Below the pieces are notes generated by a model, which worked only from the letters and a program-made list of their open reading frames with translations, did not search any database and was not told the DNA's origin. Below are positions 8,401-16,518 of a stretch of 64,000 nt of DNA, in pieces (position 1 is the stretch's first letter; each line of letters starts with the position of its first letter). The stretch covers positions 124,001 through 188,000 of the forward strand of contig NZ_FMXE01000006.1 of assembly GCF_900103735.1 (NCBI RefSeq). Reading direction: 5' to 3'. The position numbers were made by a program, and so were the translations under genes. The stretch is from Algoriphagus alkaliphilus (GTDB taxonomy: Bacteria > Bacteroidota > Bacteroidia > Cytophagales > Cyclobacteriaceae).

Positions 8401-10440
8401 ATACACGGTAGAATATGCACTTCCATAGTCACAGCCATTGAAAAGCATAATAGGATACTTCCCTTTGTTGGCATAGCCTAAGGTGGGGTCAGAGGCAAAT
8501 CCAATCTCAATATCAATGATCGTCGGTGCCCCATGGCCAAAGAAAGTCAACATGGATCGCCCTTCATTGAGATCCCCTGAGATATCGATCACTTCCACTA
8601 CTGAATTGGACCGCTTACGATAGGTCGTCACCTTTCCACCTAAAAATGGCCCCTCAGCCAAGGCTTTAAAACCATTCAAAAAACTGAAATAGCGCTCCAA
8701 TTCAAATTCAGAGACTCCTCCACTGAGGTGGATCAATTCTTTTTGCCAGGGCTCACTCACTCCCACCTGATCTTTTTCGATTGCTTTGTCCAGGTAATCG
8801 GAGAGTTGCTGCGCGTTTTTGCCGGGGATCCTGCCTACTGCCATTGCGGGAACCTCAGGGTTTTCGGCATCTAGGCCTAAGACATACACATTGTCAGAAA
8901 AGGGATACCCTCCTACAGGCACCAAATCCTGGAAGGCAAAGGCCTCCGGAGATTTCCTGTAAAAAACGTTCTGATTATTGAGTCTGCCCTGGGAAAAAAC
9001 AGCGATCGATCTTGCAGCCAACAACATATGCGTTGGCTTATGGACAGGATAGTAGGCTCTCAGAAATTCGTACAGGGCAACCGGAGATTTTTCACCGTAT
9101 CCAAACTGATCATAGAGTTCCTCCATTCTCACAGTAAGCGTATCAAATCCACCCCCTAAGGCAGAGGCACGATGCTGGGCATACATTTTTAATGGATTGG
9201 CATATTTTGAACTTGCCTTTTCCAATTCCCTATGACCTACAATGATGTAATTCGAGGCTTGGGTCAGGTAATTTCGAAATTTTACTTTTTGCATGATCCC
9301 CACAGCGATCACAGTTCCTTCAGGCTGAATCCAGATTTTACTGGATTGCCCGGGTACTGCGGCGGTGAAACTCATGGCTGTACCGACTTTGGATACCTGT
9401 ACTTTTTGGGGGTTGTGAAGATCAGTCACATCTACAGCGACATAATTATTTTGGACCTGATTGATCACTGCCCGCTGACTTCCCGGAGGAAAGATCATTT
9501 GACGGGGTCCAAAGTCTCCAGCTTGAATAGGTTTCCTAAAAGTAATTTTGGCGTATGCAATCGAAACATTATCCACAGATTGTGGCCCCTGAGGCAGGAC
9601 TTTCACAATCAAAGAGCCATTTGCATTAAAATCGCTCATCTGCAAATCCAAACTGAGCTGAGGGTATTCAAAGCCATTAAAACTGGCTTGGGTCAACGTG
9701 CGCTGAGTCCCTGTGAGCGGACCGGCACTGATCGTAACCAGATGGGGGTTTTCAGACCTTCCTACCAATCCGATTTCCAGTTTGGCAGTTCCTGAGTTAC
9801 TAATGGTCCCCAAGCCGGAAAACGGCATATCCCTTGCTGCCCCTTTGGTAATCTGGACTCCCATCCATCCTTGGCCAATGTCATAGCTCGAAAGTCTAAA
9901 CCCTAGCGTATAGGCTCTTCCCAAGGAATATTGATCCGAAAAGACTTGGAGCTGTTCTGTTTCGAAACCGGAAACAAGAGGGAGGTTTGAAGCAGGCACT
10001 GGTCTTTGACTCATCCGTTTTCCGGGTGTACCAGGCGTGACAGTGAGGAAAAATGCCGTGGTATCAGTGTAGGTATTGTAATACGGATTTGGGATCGTAG
10101 AAAACTTGGTATAGAGTTTTTTGTCCAGCTCGGCATCGTTTCGTATCCCATAAAAATCAATAAAGTCTTGCGGATCCAGTTTGCCGTCACTTTCTCCTTC
10201 CACATGGATTGCTACTTCTTTTCCCCGGTGAAAAACCCGGATCATCCGAGGATCCAAGTTGGAGGTATTGAGTCCCGAAGCTTGAAGTGAATTGGCTGAA
10301 ATCCGATAAATTCCGTCTTGAGCCGTCGGAATCTTATAGTAGGTCAAGGAGAAGTCATACCATACAGGTTCCTGAGCTTTCACAGAAGTCAAAGCAAAAA
10401 TCAAAATCAAACTGGTCAGCAAAGTCTTTGTGAGTCTCAT
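5416..10440 (-). CDS. C25 cysteine peptidase, type IX secretion PorU/PorU2-type sortase
   Basis: This very large exported protein (1674 residues) begins with a signal peptide ending near VKAQ. The N-terminal beta-rich part includes DGIYRISANSLQASG and HRGKEVAIHVEG, as in PorU/gingipain prodomains. The C25 catalytic dyad is visible: His636 in FFGHGAP and Cys670 in LFNGCDYGSAY, 34 residues apart as in gingipains. Beta-sandwich repeats follow, and a C-terminal FlgD/T9SS-CTD-like module (NFYPYPNPFSTSVRF, then YAWDGKDEFGDQLANGVYIYRV). PorU cleaves the sorting domain of T9SS cargo and attaches it to lipopolysaccharide. The length exceeds classical PorU (about 1100-1300), so this may be the PorU2 subgroup. 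ATG 10440 overlaps the PorV-like stop as ATGA; an upstream TTG at 10449 is less likely. Confidence 0.85.
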   Translation of the reverse strand: MRLTKTLLTSLILIFALTSVKAQEPVWYDFSLTYYKIPTAQDGIYRISANSLQASGLNTSNLDPRMIRVFHRGKEVAIHVEGESDGKLDPQDFIDFYGIRNDAELDKKLYTKFSTIPNPYYNTYTDTTAFFLTVTPGTPGKRMSQRPVPASNLPLVSGFETEQLQVFSDQYSLGRAYTLGFRLSSYDIGQGWMGVQITKGAARDMPFSGLGTISNSGTAKLEIGLVGRSENPHLVTISAGPLTGTQRTLTQASFNGFEYPQLSLDLQMSDFNANGSLIVKVLPQGPQSVDNVSIAYAKITFRKPIQAGDFGPRQMIFPPGSQRAVINQVQNNYVAVDVTDLHNPQKVQVSKVGTAMSFTAAVPGQSSKIWIQPEGTVIAVGIMQKVKFRNYLTQASNYIIVGHRELEKASSKYANPLKMYAQHRASALGGGFDTLTVRMEELYDQFGYGEKSPVALYEFLRAYYPVHKPTHMLLAARSIAVFSQGRLNNQNVFYRKSPEAFAFQDLVPVGGYPFSDNVYVLGLDAENPEVPAMAVGRIPGKNAQQLSDYLDKAIEKDQVGVSEPWQKELIHLSGGVSEFELERYFSFLNGFKALAEGPFLGGKVTTYRKRSNSVVEVIDISGDLNEGRSMLTFFGHGAPTIIDIEIGFASDPTLGYANKGKYPIMLFNGCDYGSAYSTVYTQGEDWIITPNKGGAIVMANTSIGVDVYLRRYSDLFYSSAFADSTLIYRTIGEVKMEAEKNFVNLYGTNPLNYSHMEQMVMLGDPAIRIFPANKADYAVKVEEVSLGTFDDSPLSAISDSLKLSFLVRNLGIVNPDSLNFKIDRRLPDGTMLSFDPVKISSIYRSDTVVFSIPNFLLDAAGENQFTIALNTERTVPEMTFANNVITYTAFIPLSGTVNLFPTDFGIVNQKELKLITQAPGKLTESRTLIVQMDTTINFNSAFRKEIRSTTSGLVEWPVSLLAGNDSSTYYWRSRYQDPKVGETDAWTNSSFSFIPNTGNGWTQRVEDQLGQSQLENLELDQARKSWQYVQQKSSIEVFTVGSGVDSLNFRNTQFYLDNIPQIIDNVNNANSRLCPNGSIGLVAIDQKTLLPYLAVPVPGFDILDSRACGRVPQMIQSIQNAWITTPGNTILQDYVRGVKEGDYVVIFTVGSVNFDAWPDRAYQSLRAFGANEATLRALKSGDPYILYGRKGMRAGESIEIVGNPNFTQPASNQTLSFTTALEGYFTNGVILSPRIGPASSWERFFQNVNARNWINEEEFTRFDILGVAEDGQQRVLVENTLDKEIDLSFINPLSYPYLRLRYSMKDEKSTKPAQLDKWQVNFEGVPEGVLLEKNPGDRIRLREGQSTKIDFIFKNVSLYNFSDSIQVDWKMTNLTTKKLESISKKFPALKAGEQLEFTVEFNSIGRAGETELEVFANPRIQREQTFRNNMIDLGVAFVVEGDNSTSLLDVNFDGIYIMDGDLVSPNVMVTALLKNDQTLLYKRDTLGMEIFLKRNCEGCQFAKVNFSNPNLTWSPASASESFRVSFIPGPLEDGLYTLRITNEDSPQPYEITFEVVNESQITNFYPYPNPFSTSVRFVFTLTGSEIPDEIKIQIMTVTGKVVREILQNELGPIRIGNNITEYAWDGKDEFGDQLANGVYIYRVLIRKNGQFMEHRPTAGDRGFTKGYGKMYLLR

Positions 10441-11555
10441 CTTTCCCAAGATTTAAATTTTCTGAAGTCTGAAGAAAACTTCTCCAAACTCACCTTAACA
10501 CTGAAAATATGGGAATAAGGACTCTCCGAAACGTCTCCCAAATCTGAAAGGGCATAATCAATCTGAAACCGCTCACTTAGAATGACACCTATGCCTGCTG
10601 CCGGCAAAAAGTTTAACGATTCATTTCCCTGAAAATCTTTGATGTATTGAAAATTGCTGACACCACCCCGGACAAATACCAGCTGTTTGAAGCCCAATTC
10701 CAGACCAAATTTTGGATCAATGCTGAATGCAGAAGATGAAATCACGGTATTTCGAGCCCCGTCAAATGTGGTTTCCAGATCCAAGGCAGTCAATAAATTG
10801 AATTTTTCACCAAGTTTCCAATCATACGCGATACTGGCGATTGCCTTGGGCAGAGTGATTTCAACTGTATTTAAGGGCACTTCATTATTGGTTTGTGCAT
10901 AGACCTCGCGAACCAATTCCGCATTATGAGTCCAGGCATTATAAGTGGTAGTGATATCCCGGACCATGAGTCCGATGGTCATGCGTTTTTGGATGTAAAG
11001 TCCTCCCAGGTCCAACCCGAAACCCCATGCCTGTGCAAACTTACCCACGTTCCGGTGAACGACCTTTGCATTTGCCCCCAATTTAATCTTATCCGAGATG
11101 TCCCTTGCAAAACTGAGAAGCAGGGCATAATCTGCAGCATTGAAAAACTGGATATTGTTGTAATTAAGTGCGCCATTGGCATCGTAAAGAAATCGCGTAT
11201 CGGGGATATCATCCACGCCAAAGCGGATCAAAGAAACTGCTACTTGGTTTTGATTCCCTATCGGGGTACTAAACCCCAAATAATCATATTGGGCTATTCC
11301 CGCAAAGTATTCCGCGTGCATCAGGGAAAATTCATACTGGTGCCGGATACCGGTAAGTGCAGCAGGATTCCAATACGCAGCAGTCACATCCCGAACCGCC
11401 CCGACTTGCGCCCCGCCCATTCCCAAGGCTCTTGCCCCAACTCCGATGCTTAGAAATTCATTGGAATATTTTGGGGTTAGGCTCTGAGAAAAACCCTCTC
11501 CTGCCCAAAAGACCTGAAAACAAAACAGACAAGTAGCGCATAAAAATTTCACCAT
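10437..11555 (-). CDS. PorV/PorQ-family outer membrane protein (PorV-like T9SS component)
   Basis: The protein has 372 residues with a signal peptide (MVKFLCATCLFCFQ...) and a FadL-like outer-membrane beta-barrel pattern. The early GARALGMGGAQVGAVRDVTA segment, then YWNPAAL, is characteristic of PorV/PorQ proteins. PorV shuttles T9SS cargo from the translocon to the PorU sortase. Here the gene directly precedes and overlaps a PorU-type peptidase, which supports a functional pair. I use ATG 11555; a TTG at 11585 would add ten residues ahead of a normal signal peptide. It may belong to the PorV2 subgroup. Confidence 0.85.
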   Translation of the reverse strand: MVKFLCATCLFCFQVFWAGEGFSQSLTPKYSNEFLSIGVGARALGMGGAQVGAVRDVTAAYWNPAALTGIRHQYEFSLMHAEYFAGIAQYDYLGFSTPIGNQNQVAVSLIRFGVDDIPDTRFLYDANGALNYNNIQFFNAADYALLLSFARDISDKIKLGANAKVVHRNVGKFAQAWGFGLDLGGLYIQKRMTIGLMVRDITTTYNAWTHNAELVREVYAQTNNEVPLNTVEITLPKAIASIAYDWKLGEKFNLLTALDLETTFDGARNTVISSSAFSIDPKFGLELGFKQLVFVRGGVSNFQYIKDFQGNESLNFLPAAGIGVILSERFQIDYALSDLGDVSESPYSHIFSVKVSLEKFSSDFRKFKSWER

Positions 11556-11925
11556 ATTCAATTTCACAAGCCCAAAATAATTCAATTTAAAAAACCCCGA
11601 ACTAGCCTAGGTGTTTTTAATTCAATCAATTTCACTGAAATGTACACCATCGGACACTTTTATGTCACATTGCTGAACATATTATTTGATTTGGATATTA
11701 GAAAACTAAGGTGTCGAAAAAACACAAGAACTTTTTCAAATAAATAAAATATCAACTGAGTCCATTTTGAAGGCCCTTTTTAGAAAGTGCAGTATCCCCG
11801 GTTGATAGTTTTAACAAGGAATCAGGTTATACAAGGTAGCTTGGAAAAGATTGGTATCATTTTTCTTTGAATACTGGAAATAGAAAGGAAAAATATTCTC
11901 CGAATGGATACCTAATCACCATACC
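11556..11925. other. Divergent intergenic region between porV-like and padR-like genes
   Basis: This stretch of 370 bases is AT-rich and has no ORF with coding character. It must hold promoters for both directions, but I see no convincing TTTG/TAnnTTTG pair, and no RNA fold or repeat was recognised. Confidence 0.4.
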
Positions 11926-12255
11926 ATGAACGTCGCCAACACACAGATTCAAATGCGCAAAGGACTCCTGGAGTTTTGCGTGTTGCACATCATCTCACGG
12001 GGCGAGGTCTATACTTCAGATCTGATCGAAGAGCTGACTCAAGCTCAGATGATCGTGGTCGAGGGAACCCTCTACCCCCTGCTCAATCGGCTGAAATCTG
12101 CCGAACTTGTCACTTATCGCTGGGTCGAATCCGAATCCGGGCCACCTCGAAAATATTACCTGATCACCGAAGAAGGAAAAAAATTCCTGCTCACCCTCTC
12201 GGAAACCTGGACTTCATTGGTCAATTCTACAACTGAAATCATGGCTAAGAATTGA
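11926..12255 (+). CDS. PadR-family transcriptional regulator
   Basis: This small DNA-binding protein of 109 residues has a winged helix. MRKGLLEFCVLHIIS and EGTLYPLLNRLKSAELV are the usual PadR helices, followed by the GPPRKYYLITEEGKK wing. The C-terminal dimer helix is short, as in class-2 PadR proteins. It lies 30 bases ahead of the PspC gene on the same strand, a pairing common in Bacteroidota, and probably regulates that operon. The effector is unknown. Confidence 0.92.
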   Translation: MNVANTQIQMRKGLLEFCVLHIISRGEVYTSDLIEELTQAQMIVVEGTLYPLLNRLKSAELVTYRWVESESGPPRKYYLITEEGKKFLLTLSETWTSLVNSTTEIMAKN

Positions 12256-12285
12256 TCCTGAAGCAACCCTAAAAACAGAATTAAA

Positions 12286-14241
12286 ATGAAAAAGACGATA
12301 AGCATCAACATCAGCGGCATCCTTTTCCACATCGAAGAAGACGGCTACGACACCTTGCGAAAGTACCTGGATGCAATCAACAGGCACTTTTCAAGCTATA
12401 AAGACAATCAGGAAATCATCTCTGACATCGAAAACAGAATTGCGGAAATTTTCCTGAGCAATCTGAAAAACAACAAACAGGTCATCACCGCTGAAAATGT
12501 CGACAAACTCATTGAAAAGATGGGTACCATCGCTGACTTCACGGCAGTGGAAGAGGAAAAGGAGGCGCCTGTCGAAGAAAATTCCCATAGAGAGGACGAC
12601 TTCTATAAGTATGTAACCCCTCCAGGCAGCGAACCCGGCGGCTACAAAAAACTCAAGCGACTGGAAAACAAGAAAATACTCGGCGGCGTGTGTGCGGGAA
12701 TCGCCAACTATTTGGCTGTAGATCCCCTATGGATCAGGCTGATCGCTATTCTGCTTTTATTCAGCGGCAACCTCAATTTGAAATTTGGCATTTTTGACAT
12801 CCTCCCTTTTGACAACTTCCGGTTCAATCTGGGCTTTGGCTTTTTCGCCATAGTCGCCTACATCGTCTTGTGGGTCATCCTACCGGTTTCTTATGAGCTG
12901 ATGGAAGACAGCAAAATCAAAAAGCTCTTCAGAAACCCCGACGATAAGGTTTTGGGAGGAGTGTCCAGTGGTTTGGCAGCCTATTTTGGAGTAGAGGTTC
13001 TTTATGTAAGACTTGCATTTGTGTTATTGGCCTTTGCAGGAGGATCGGGGATTTTGATTTACCTGATTCTCTGGATCATCACACCGGTGGCAAGTTCAAT
13101 CACAGAGCGGATCAAAATGAAAGGTGGAGAAATCACGCTGGACAGCATTGACTCCACGATCAAGGAGAGCATCAATCCTGTTCCGCCGCAGCCTGAGTCC
13201 CAAGCCAGAAAAATTCTGATGGCACCTTTCCGGGTTTTAGGAAAAGTAATAGACGCTCTGGGATCAGCCTTGGGACCTTTGGGGACTTTTATCGGAACGG
13301 TCATTCGAATCATCTTTGGCTTGATCATTTTCTTCATTGGGCTTTCCTTGACCATAGCTCCTCTCGCAGCATTGGCCGCATACTTCGGGATCTCAGACTC
13401 TGATTACAGAGCCTTGATAGAAAATTTCCCGGTGGAATTGTTCACAGATATGGTTCCACTCTGGCTGGTCATCTCCAGCATGGGATTGATCATCATTCCG
13501 GGTATCATCATTCTCCTGCTGGGTCTAAGTGTGCTGGCGCAAAAGAATCTCATCGGAGCGAGATTTGGTTTGGTAGCATTGGGATTGTGGCTGCTTTGTG
13601 TTGGAATTTCTCTTTTCCAGATTCCAAAAATTGTAGCACAGTTTAAGGAAGACAATTGGTATAAAACCGAAAGCCAACTTTCTGTCACGCCCGGCACCTT
13701 GATCCTCAAGCTGAATGAGGCGGAAGATGATCCAACCTTTAACCATGTCAACCTCAAAATCGAAGGCAAAGCAGATTCCTTGGTCACGCTTAAAGAGGAA
13801 TATTTCTCAAGGGGCCGAACCAAGTCCGAGGCTTTGGCCAATGCACAGGGTTTTAAGTACTCCTATGCAGTGATGGATTCTGTGGTGATTTTCGACGAAG
13901 GATTTGACATCAGCAGTTTGGATCAGTTCAGAGACCAAAAGGTAAACCTGACACTTCAGATTCCATATGAGCGTCCATTCATTATGGAACGTTCACTTCT
14001 TGACATTCTCAGAAACACCATTTACACCAATGGATACCGCTCCTCAGACGTAAGATCCACGACAGTTTGGGTGTTCAATGAAGCCGGTCTGGTTTGCCTT
14101 ACCTGCGGGAGAAAAGACAATAGCACCGAAGATTGGGACAGGGAAGAAAAGGATAATATACAACTGGACTCTCTGAGCAAGGCTAAAATTGACAGTGCAA
14201 CCCGGGCAAAATTTGCTGATGCATTCTTTATGAAAGATTAA
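12286..14241 (+). CDS. Membrane protein with two PspC domains
   Basis: Of 651 residues, the N-terminus (1-100) is a cytoplasmic region found in front of PspC proteins of this phylum (SINISGILFHIEEDGYDTLR). Two PspC modules follow: LENKKILGGVCAGIANYLAV near residue 127 and PDDKVLGGVSSGLAAYFGVE near 223. Each is followed by membrane spans, and four or more further spans lie between residues 340 and 455. A soluble C-terminal domain then begins. PspC anchors the envelope phage-shock response in proteobacteria; whether this protein senses membrane stress is inference. It is the second gene of the PadR unit and is closed by a hairpin terminator. Confidence 0.87.
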   Translation: MKKTISINISGILFHIEEDGYDTLRKYLDAINRHFSSYKDNQEIISDIENRIAEIFLSNLKNNKQVITAENVDKLIEKMGTIADFTAVEEEKEAPVEENSHREDDFYKYVTPPGSEPGGYKKLKRLENKKILGGVCAGIANYLAVDPLWIRLIAILLLFSGNLNLKFGIFDILPFDNFRFNLGFGFFAIVAYIVLWVILPVSYELMEDSKIKKLFRNPDDKVLGGVSSGLAAYFGVEVLYVRLAFVLLAFAGGSGILIYLILWIITPVASSITERIKMKGGEITLDSIDSTIKESINPVPPQPESQARKILMAPFRVLGKVIDALGSALGPLGTFIGTVIRIIFGLIIFFIGLSLTIAPLAALAAYFGISDSDYRALIENFPVELFTDMVPLWLVISSMGLIIIPGIIILLLGLSVLAQKNLIGARFGLVALGLWLLCVGISLFQIPKIVAQFKEDNWYKTESQLSVTPGTLILKLNEAEDDPTFNHVNLKIEGKADSLVTLKEEYFSRGRTKSEALANAQGFKYSYAVMDSVVIFDEGFDISSLDQFRDQKVNLTLQIPYERPFIMERSLLDILRNTIYTNGYRSSDVRSTTVWVFNEAGLVCLTCGRKDNSTEDWDREEKDNIQLDSLSKAKIDSATRAKFADAFFMKD

Positions 14242-14265
14242 CTTAATCGAAAGCATAAATAAGAG

Positions 14266-14293
14266 AGAGGCGCCATTAGGTGCCTCTTTTTTT
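14266..14293 (+). terminator. Intrinsic terminator after the PspC gene
   Basis: A 9-bp stem (AGAGGCGCC / GGTGCCTCT, one G-U pair) with a four-base loop runs into a T tract. An ATG at 14280 in the beta-CASP frame falls inside this stem and is therefore not used as a start. Confidence 0.8.
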
Positions 14294-14315
14294 GTACCTT
14301 CTAAACAAAAAAGAA

Positions 14316-15716
14316 ATGGACGTTACTGCAAGATTTTTGGGCGGCTCCGGAGCCGTTACCGGTTCTAAATATCTTATCGACTTGGGAGATTTTGAATTCA
14401 TGGTGGATTGTGGGCTTTTTCAAGGACGTAAGGAACTCAGAGATCGAAACTGGGACAAATTTCCCACACCGGTGGACGAGTTGGATTGTATCATATTGAC
14501 CCATGCTCACCTGGACCACATTGGCTATCTGCCCCGATTGGTGAAGCAGGGATTCAGAGGGCCAATTTATTGCACGGAAGCCAGTGAAGAATTGGCGAAA
14601 ATTCTTCTTTTGGATTCAGGTAAGCTACAGGAAGAAGAGGCAGAGTTTGCCCGTAAGAAAGGCTATTCCCGCCATGAAGACCCGCAGCCGCTATACACCA
14701 TAGAAGATGCCGAAGCCGTCTTTCCTATGCTTACTCCCAAACCTTTTGATCGGGCCTTTTCGATTCACCCCGGAGTCGATGTGACTTTCTTCCATGCAGG
14801 GCATATTCTCGGAGCTTCCATCGTTAAGGTGGTCTTAAAGGGTGAATCTCAAACCAAAAAACTGGTCTTTTCCGGAGACTTGGGAAGATATCATGACCCC
14901 TTACTTTTCCCTCCAACACGTATTCCCAAAGGAGATATTGTTTGGATGGAATCGACCTATGGAGATCGAAACGCCCCACCTACAAAGCCTGAGGAAGAGC
15001 TAGCCCGCGCAATCAGAGACACGTTCGACAGAGATGGTTTGGTGATTATTCCGGCCTTTGCCGTCGGCAGGACTCAACTCATACTGTATCACTTATACCA
15101 ATTGATGAAAAAGGGTAAAATCCCCAAAGTGCCGATTTTTCTGGATAGTCCTATGGCCATCGATACAACCAAGCTTTACTTGGATTTCCATACCGACCAT
15201 CGCCTCTCAGCTATGATTGAGGAGGAACATGAGCATGCGTATAAGCATCCTCAACTCCATTATTATCAAAAACGGGAGCAGTCCATGTCTTTGAACGAGT
15301 TTAAGGGTCGGGCTATCATTATATCAGCAAGTGGAATGGCAACAGGAGGACGTGTACTCCACCATCTTTTTCATCACTTGCCGCATGAAAAAAACGGAGT
15401 AATCATAGCAGGATATCAGGCGGAAGGAACCCGCGGAAGAAGGTTACTCAATGGAGAGCCTACTGTCAGAATCTATGGAAATGAGGTCCCCGTCAAGGCG
15501 AAAATCTATCCTATTGAAGGGCTATCCGCTCATGCCGATCAAGCCGAATTAATGGATTGGGCTGAGGGATTTTGTGAGAAACCCAAAATGGTATTTATTG
15601 TGCATGGAGAGCAGCTTAGCGCTGAGACTTTAGCCCAGAAATTAAAGGATGAATTAGACTGGAACACCATAGTCCCACAATATTTGGAATCATTTGTGCT
15701 GTTCGAGGGAATTTAA
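14316..15716 (+). CDS. MBL-fold beta-CASP RNA-specific nuclease
   Basis: This 466-residue metallo-beta-lactamase-fold enzyme of the CPSF73/RNase J-like group should act on RNA with two zinc ions. The metal motif is HAHLDHIGYLP; later ligands lie in FFHAGHILGAS and FSGDLGR. The beta-CASP segment has RAIIISASGMATGGRVLHH, and the end carries GLSAHADQAELM. Length fits bacterial stand-alone members. ATG 14316 (MDVTARFLGGSG) begins right at the conserved first strand. It is the first gene after the PspC terminator and probably has its own promoter. Confidence 0.9.
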   Translation: MDVTARFLGGSGAVTGSKYLIDLGDFEFMVDCGLFQGRKELRDRNWDKFPTPVDELDCIILTHAHLDHIGYLPRLVKQGFRGPIYCTEASEELAKILLLDSGKLQEEEAEFARKKGYSRHEDPQPLYTIEDAEAVFPMLTPKPFDRAFSIHPGVDVTFFHAGHILGASIVKVVLKGESQTKKLVFSGDLGRYHDPLLFPPTRIPKGDIVWMESTYGDRNAPPTKPEEELARAIRDTFDRDGLVIIPAFAVGRTQLILYHLYQLMKKGKIPKVPIFLDSPMAIDTTKLYLDFHTDHRLSAMIEEEHEHAYKHPQLHYYQKREQSMSLNEFKGRAIIISASGMATGGRVLHHLFHHLPHEKNGVIIAGYQAEGTRGRRLLNGEPTVRIYGNEVPVKAKIYPIEGLSAHADQAELMDWAEGFCEKPKMVFIVHGEQLSAETLAQKLKDELDWNTIVPQYLESFVLFEGI

Positions 15717-15888
15717 GGAGTCACTAGGTGATGAGGTTTTCCGGGATGGAATTAGCTTTCTATAAGCGAAAGGAGTAAGTAGACCGGAGACGAAAGATGG
15801 AAGGTGTCTTATTCCTGCGTTTCGATCTTAACCCTTGACAATTTAAAGCTTCCTAAGGTTATGGATATTCACACTTATAGATAATGGA

Positions 15889-16353
15889 ATGAAAAGATTT
15901 TTGTTTTTAGCCTCGCTTCTTTCTGCCGGATTTCTGTTTCTGAGCTGCAAACCCTTAAAACCTGAAGGTCAGGGGATCACCGGCACAGTCACTTGGATAG
16001 AAGGGAATCAAATGCCCATGATTACGGAAAGTGGAAAAGCAGCTCCCAAAACGACTCCTAAACCTGTGAAAAGGACAATAAGAATTTATCCACTGACTAA
16101 ATTCTCTGACTTAAAAATGGAAGATGGTCTATTCACTGCTATCGCTTCAAAACCAATCACCGAGGTAGAATCCGACAAGCAGGGAAAATATTCCATTCAA
16201 CTCAGTCCGGGAAGGTATTCAGTTTTCATAGTGGAAGAGAATGGCCACTTTGCGAATATCTTCGACGGGGAAGGAAATGTGCAGCCTGTGACGGTCAAGG
16301 AAAACGAATGGACACTTTTGGATGTGGAGGTTAATTACAAGGCGGTGTATTGA
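15889..16353 (+). CDS. Small predicted lipoprotein with beta-sandwich (carboxypeptidase-regulatory-like) fold
   Basis: The protein has 154 residues with a lipoprotein signal peptide (KRFLFLASLL, lipobox FLSC with Cys at residue 20). The mature part contains ITGTVTW near the start and GKYSIQLSPGRYSVFIVEENG later, the pattern of a carboxypeptidase-regulatory-like or transthyretin-type domain that often decorates exported Bacteroidota proteins. No catalytic motif is seen. It stands alone between the beta-CASP gene and a strong terminator. The function is unknown; surface or periplasmic location is inferred. Confidence 0.75.
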   Translation: MKRFLFLASLLSAGFLFLSCKPLKPEGQGITGTVTWIEGNQMPMITESGKAAPKTTPKPVKRTIRIYPLTKFSDLKMEDGLFTAIASKPITEVESDKQGKYSIQLSPGRYSVFIVEENGHFANIFDGEGNVQPVTVKENEWTLLDVEVNYKAVY

Positions 16354-16461
16354 GAAATGGAATTTGGCTAAAGCCCGATCGCGCTATTAATTTTCAAGGA
16401 ATGGGCCAAAGCCACAATCCTATTTACAGGAGAACCAAAAAATATCCCTGACAAGGACACA

Positions 16462-16495
16462 AAAAAAGCTCCGGAATTCACATCCGGAGCTTTTT
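16462..16495. terminator. Bidirectional intrinsic terminator
   Basis: GCTCCGGA at 16468-16475 and TCCGGAGC at 16483-16490 form a perfect 8-bp stem, extended by A and T runs on each side. It serves the lipoprotein gene on the plus strand and clpC on the minus strand. Confidence 0.88.
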
Positions 16496-16518
16496 GATTT
16501 AATTTTTCCCGCTGAATA

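Noticed and set aside
15717..15888. Possible small RNA or riboswitch before the lipoprotein gene
   Set aside because: No conserved fold or terminator was recognised in this 172-base gap.
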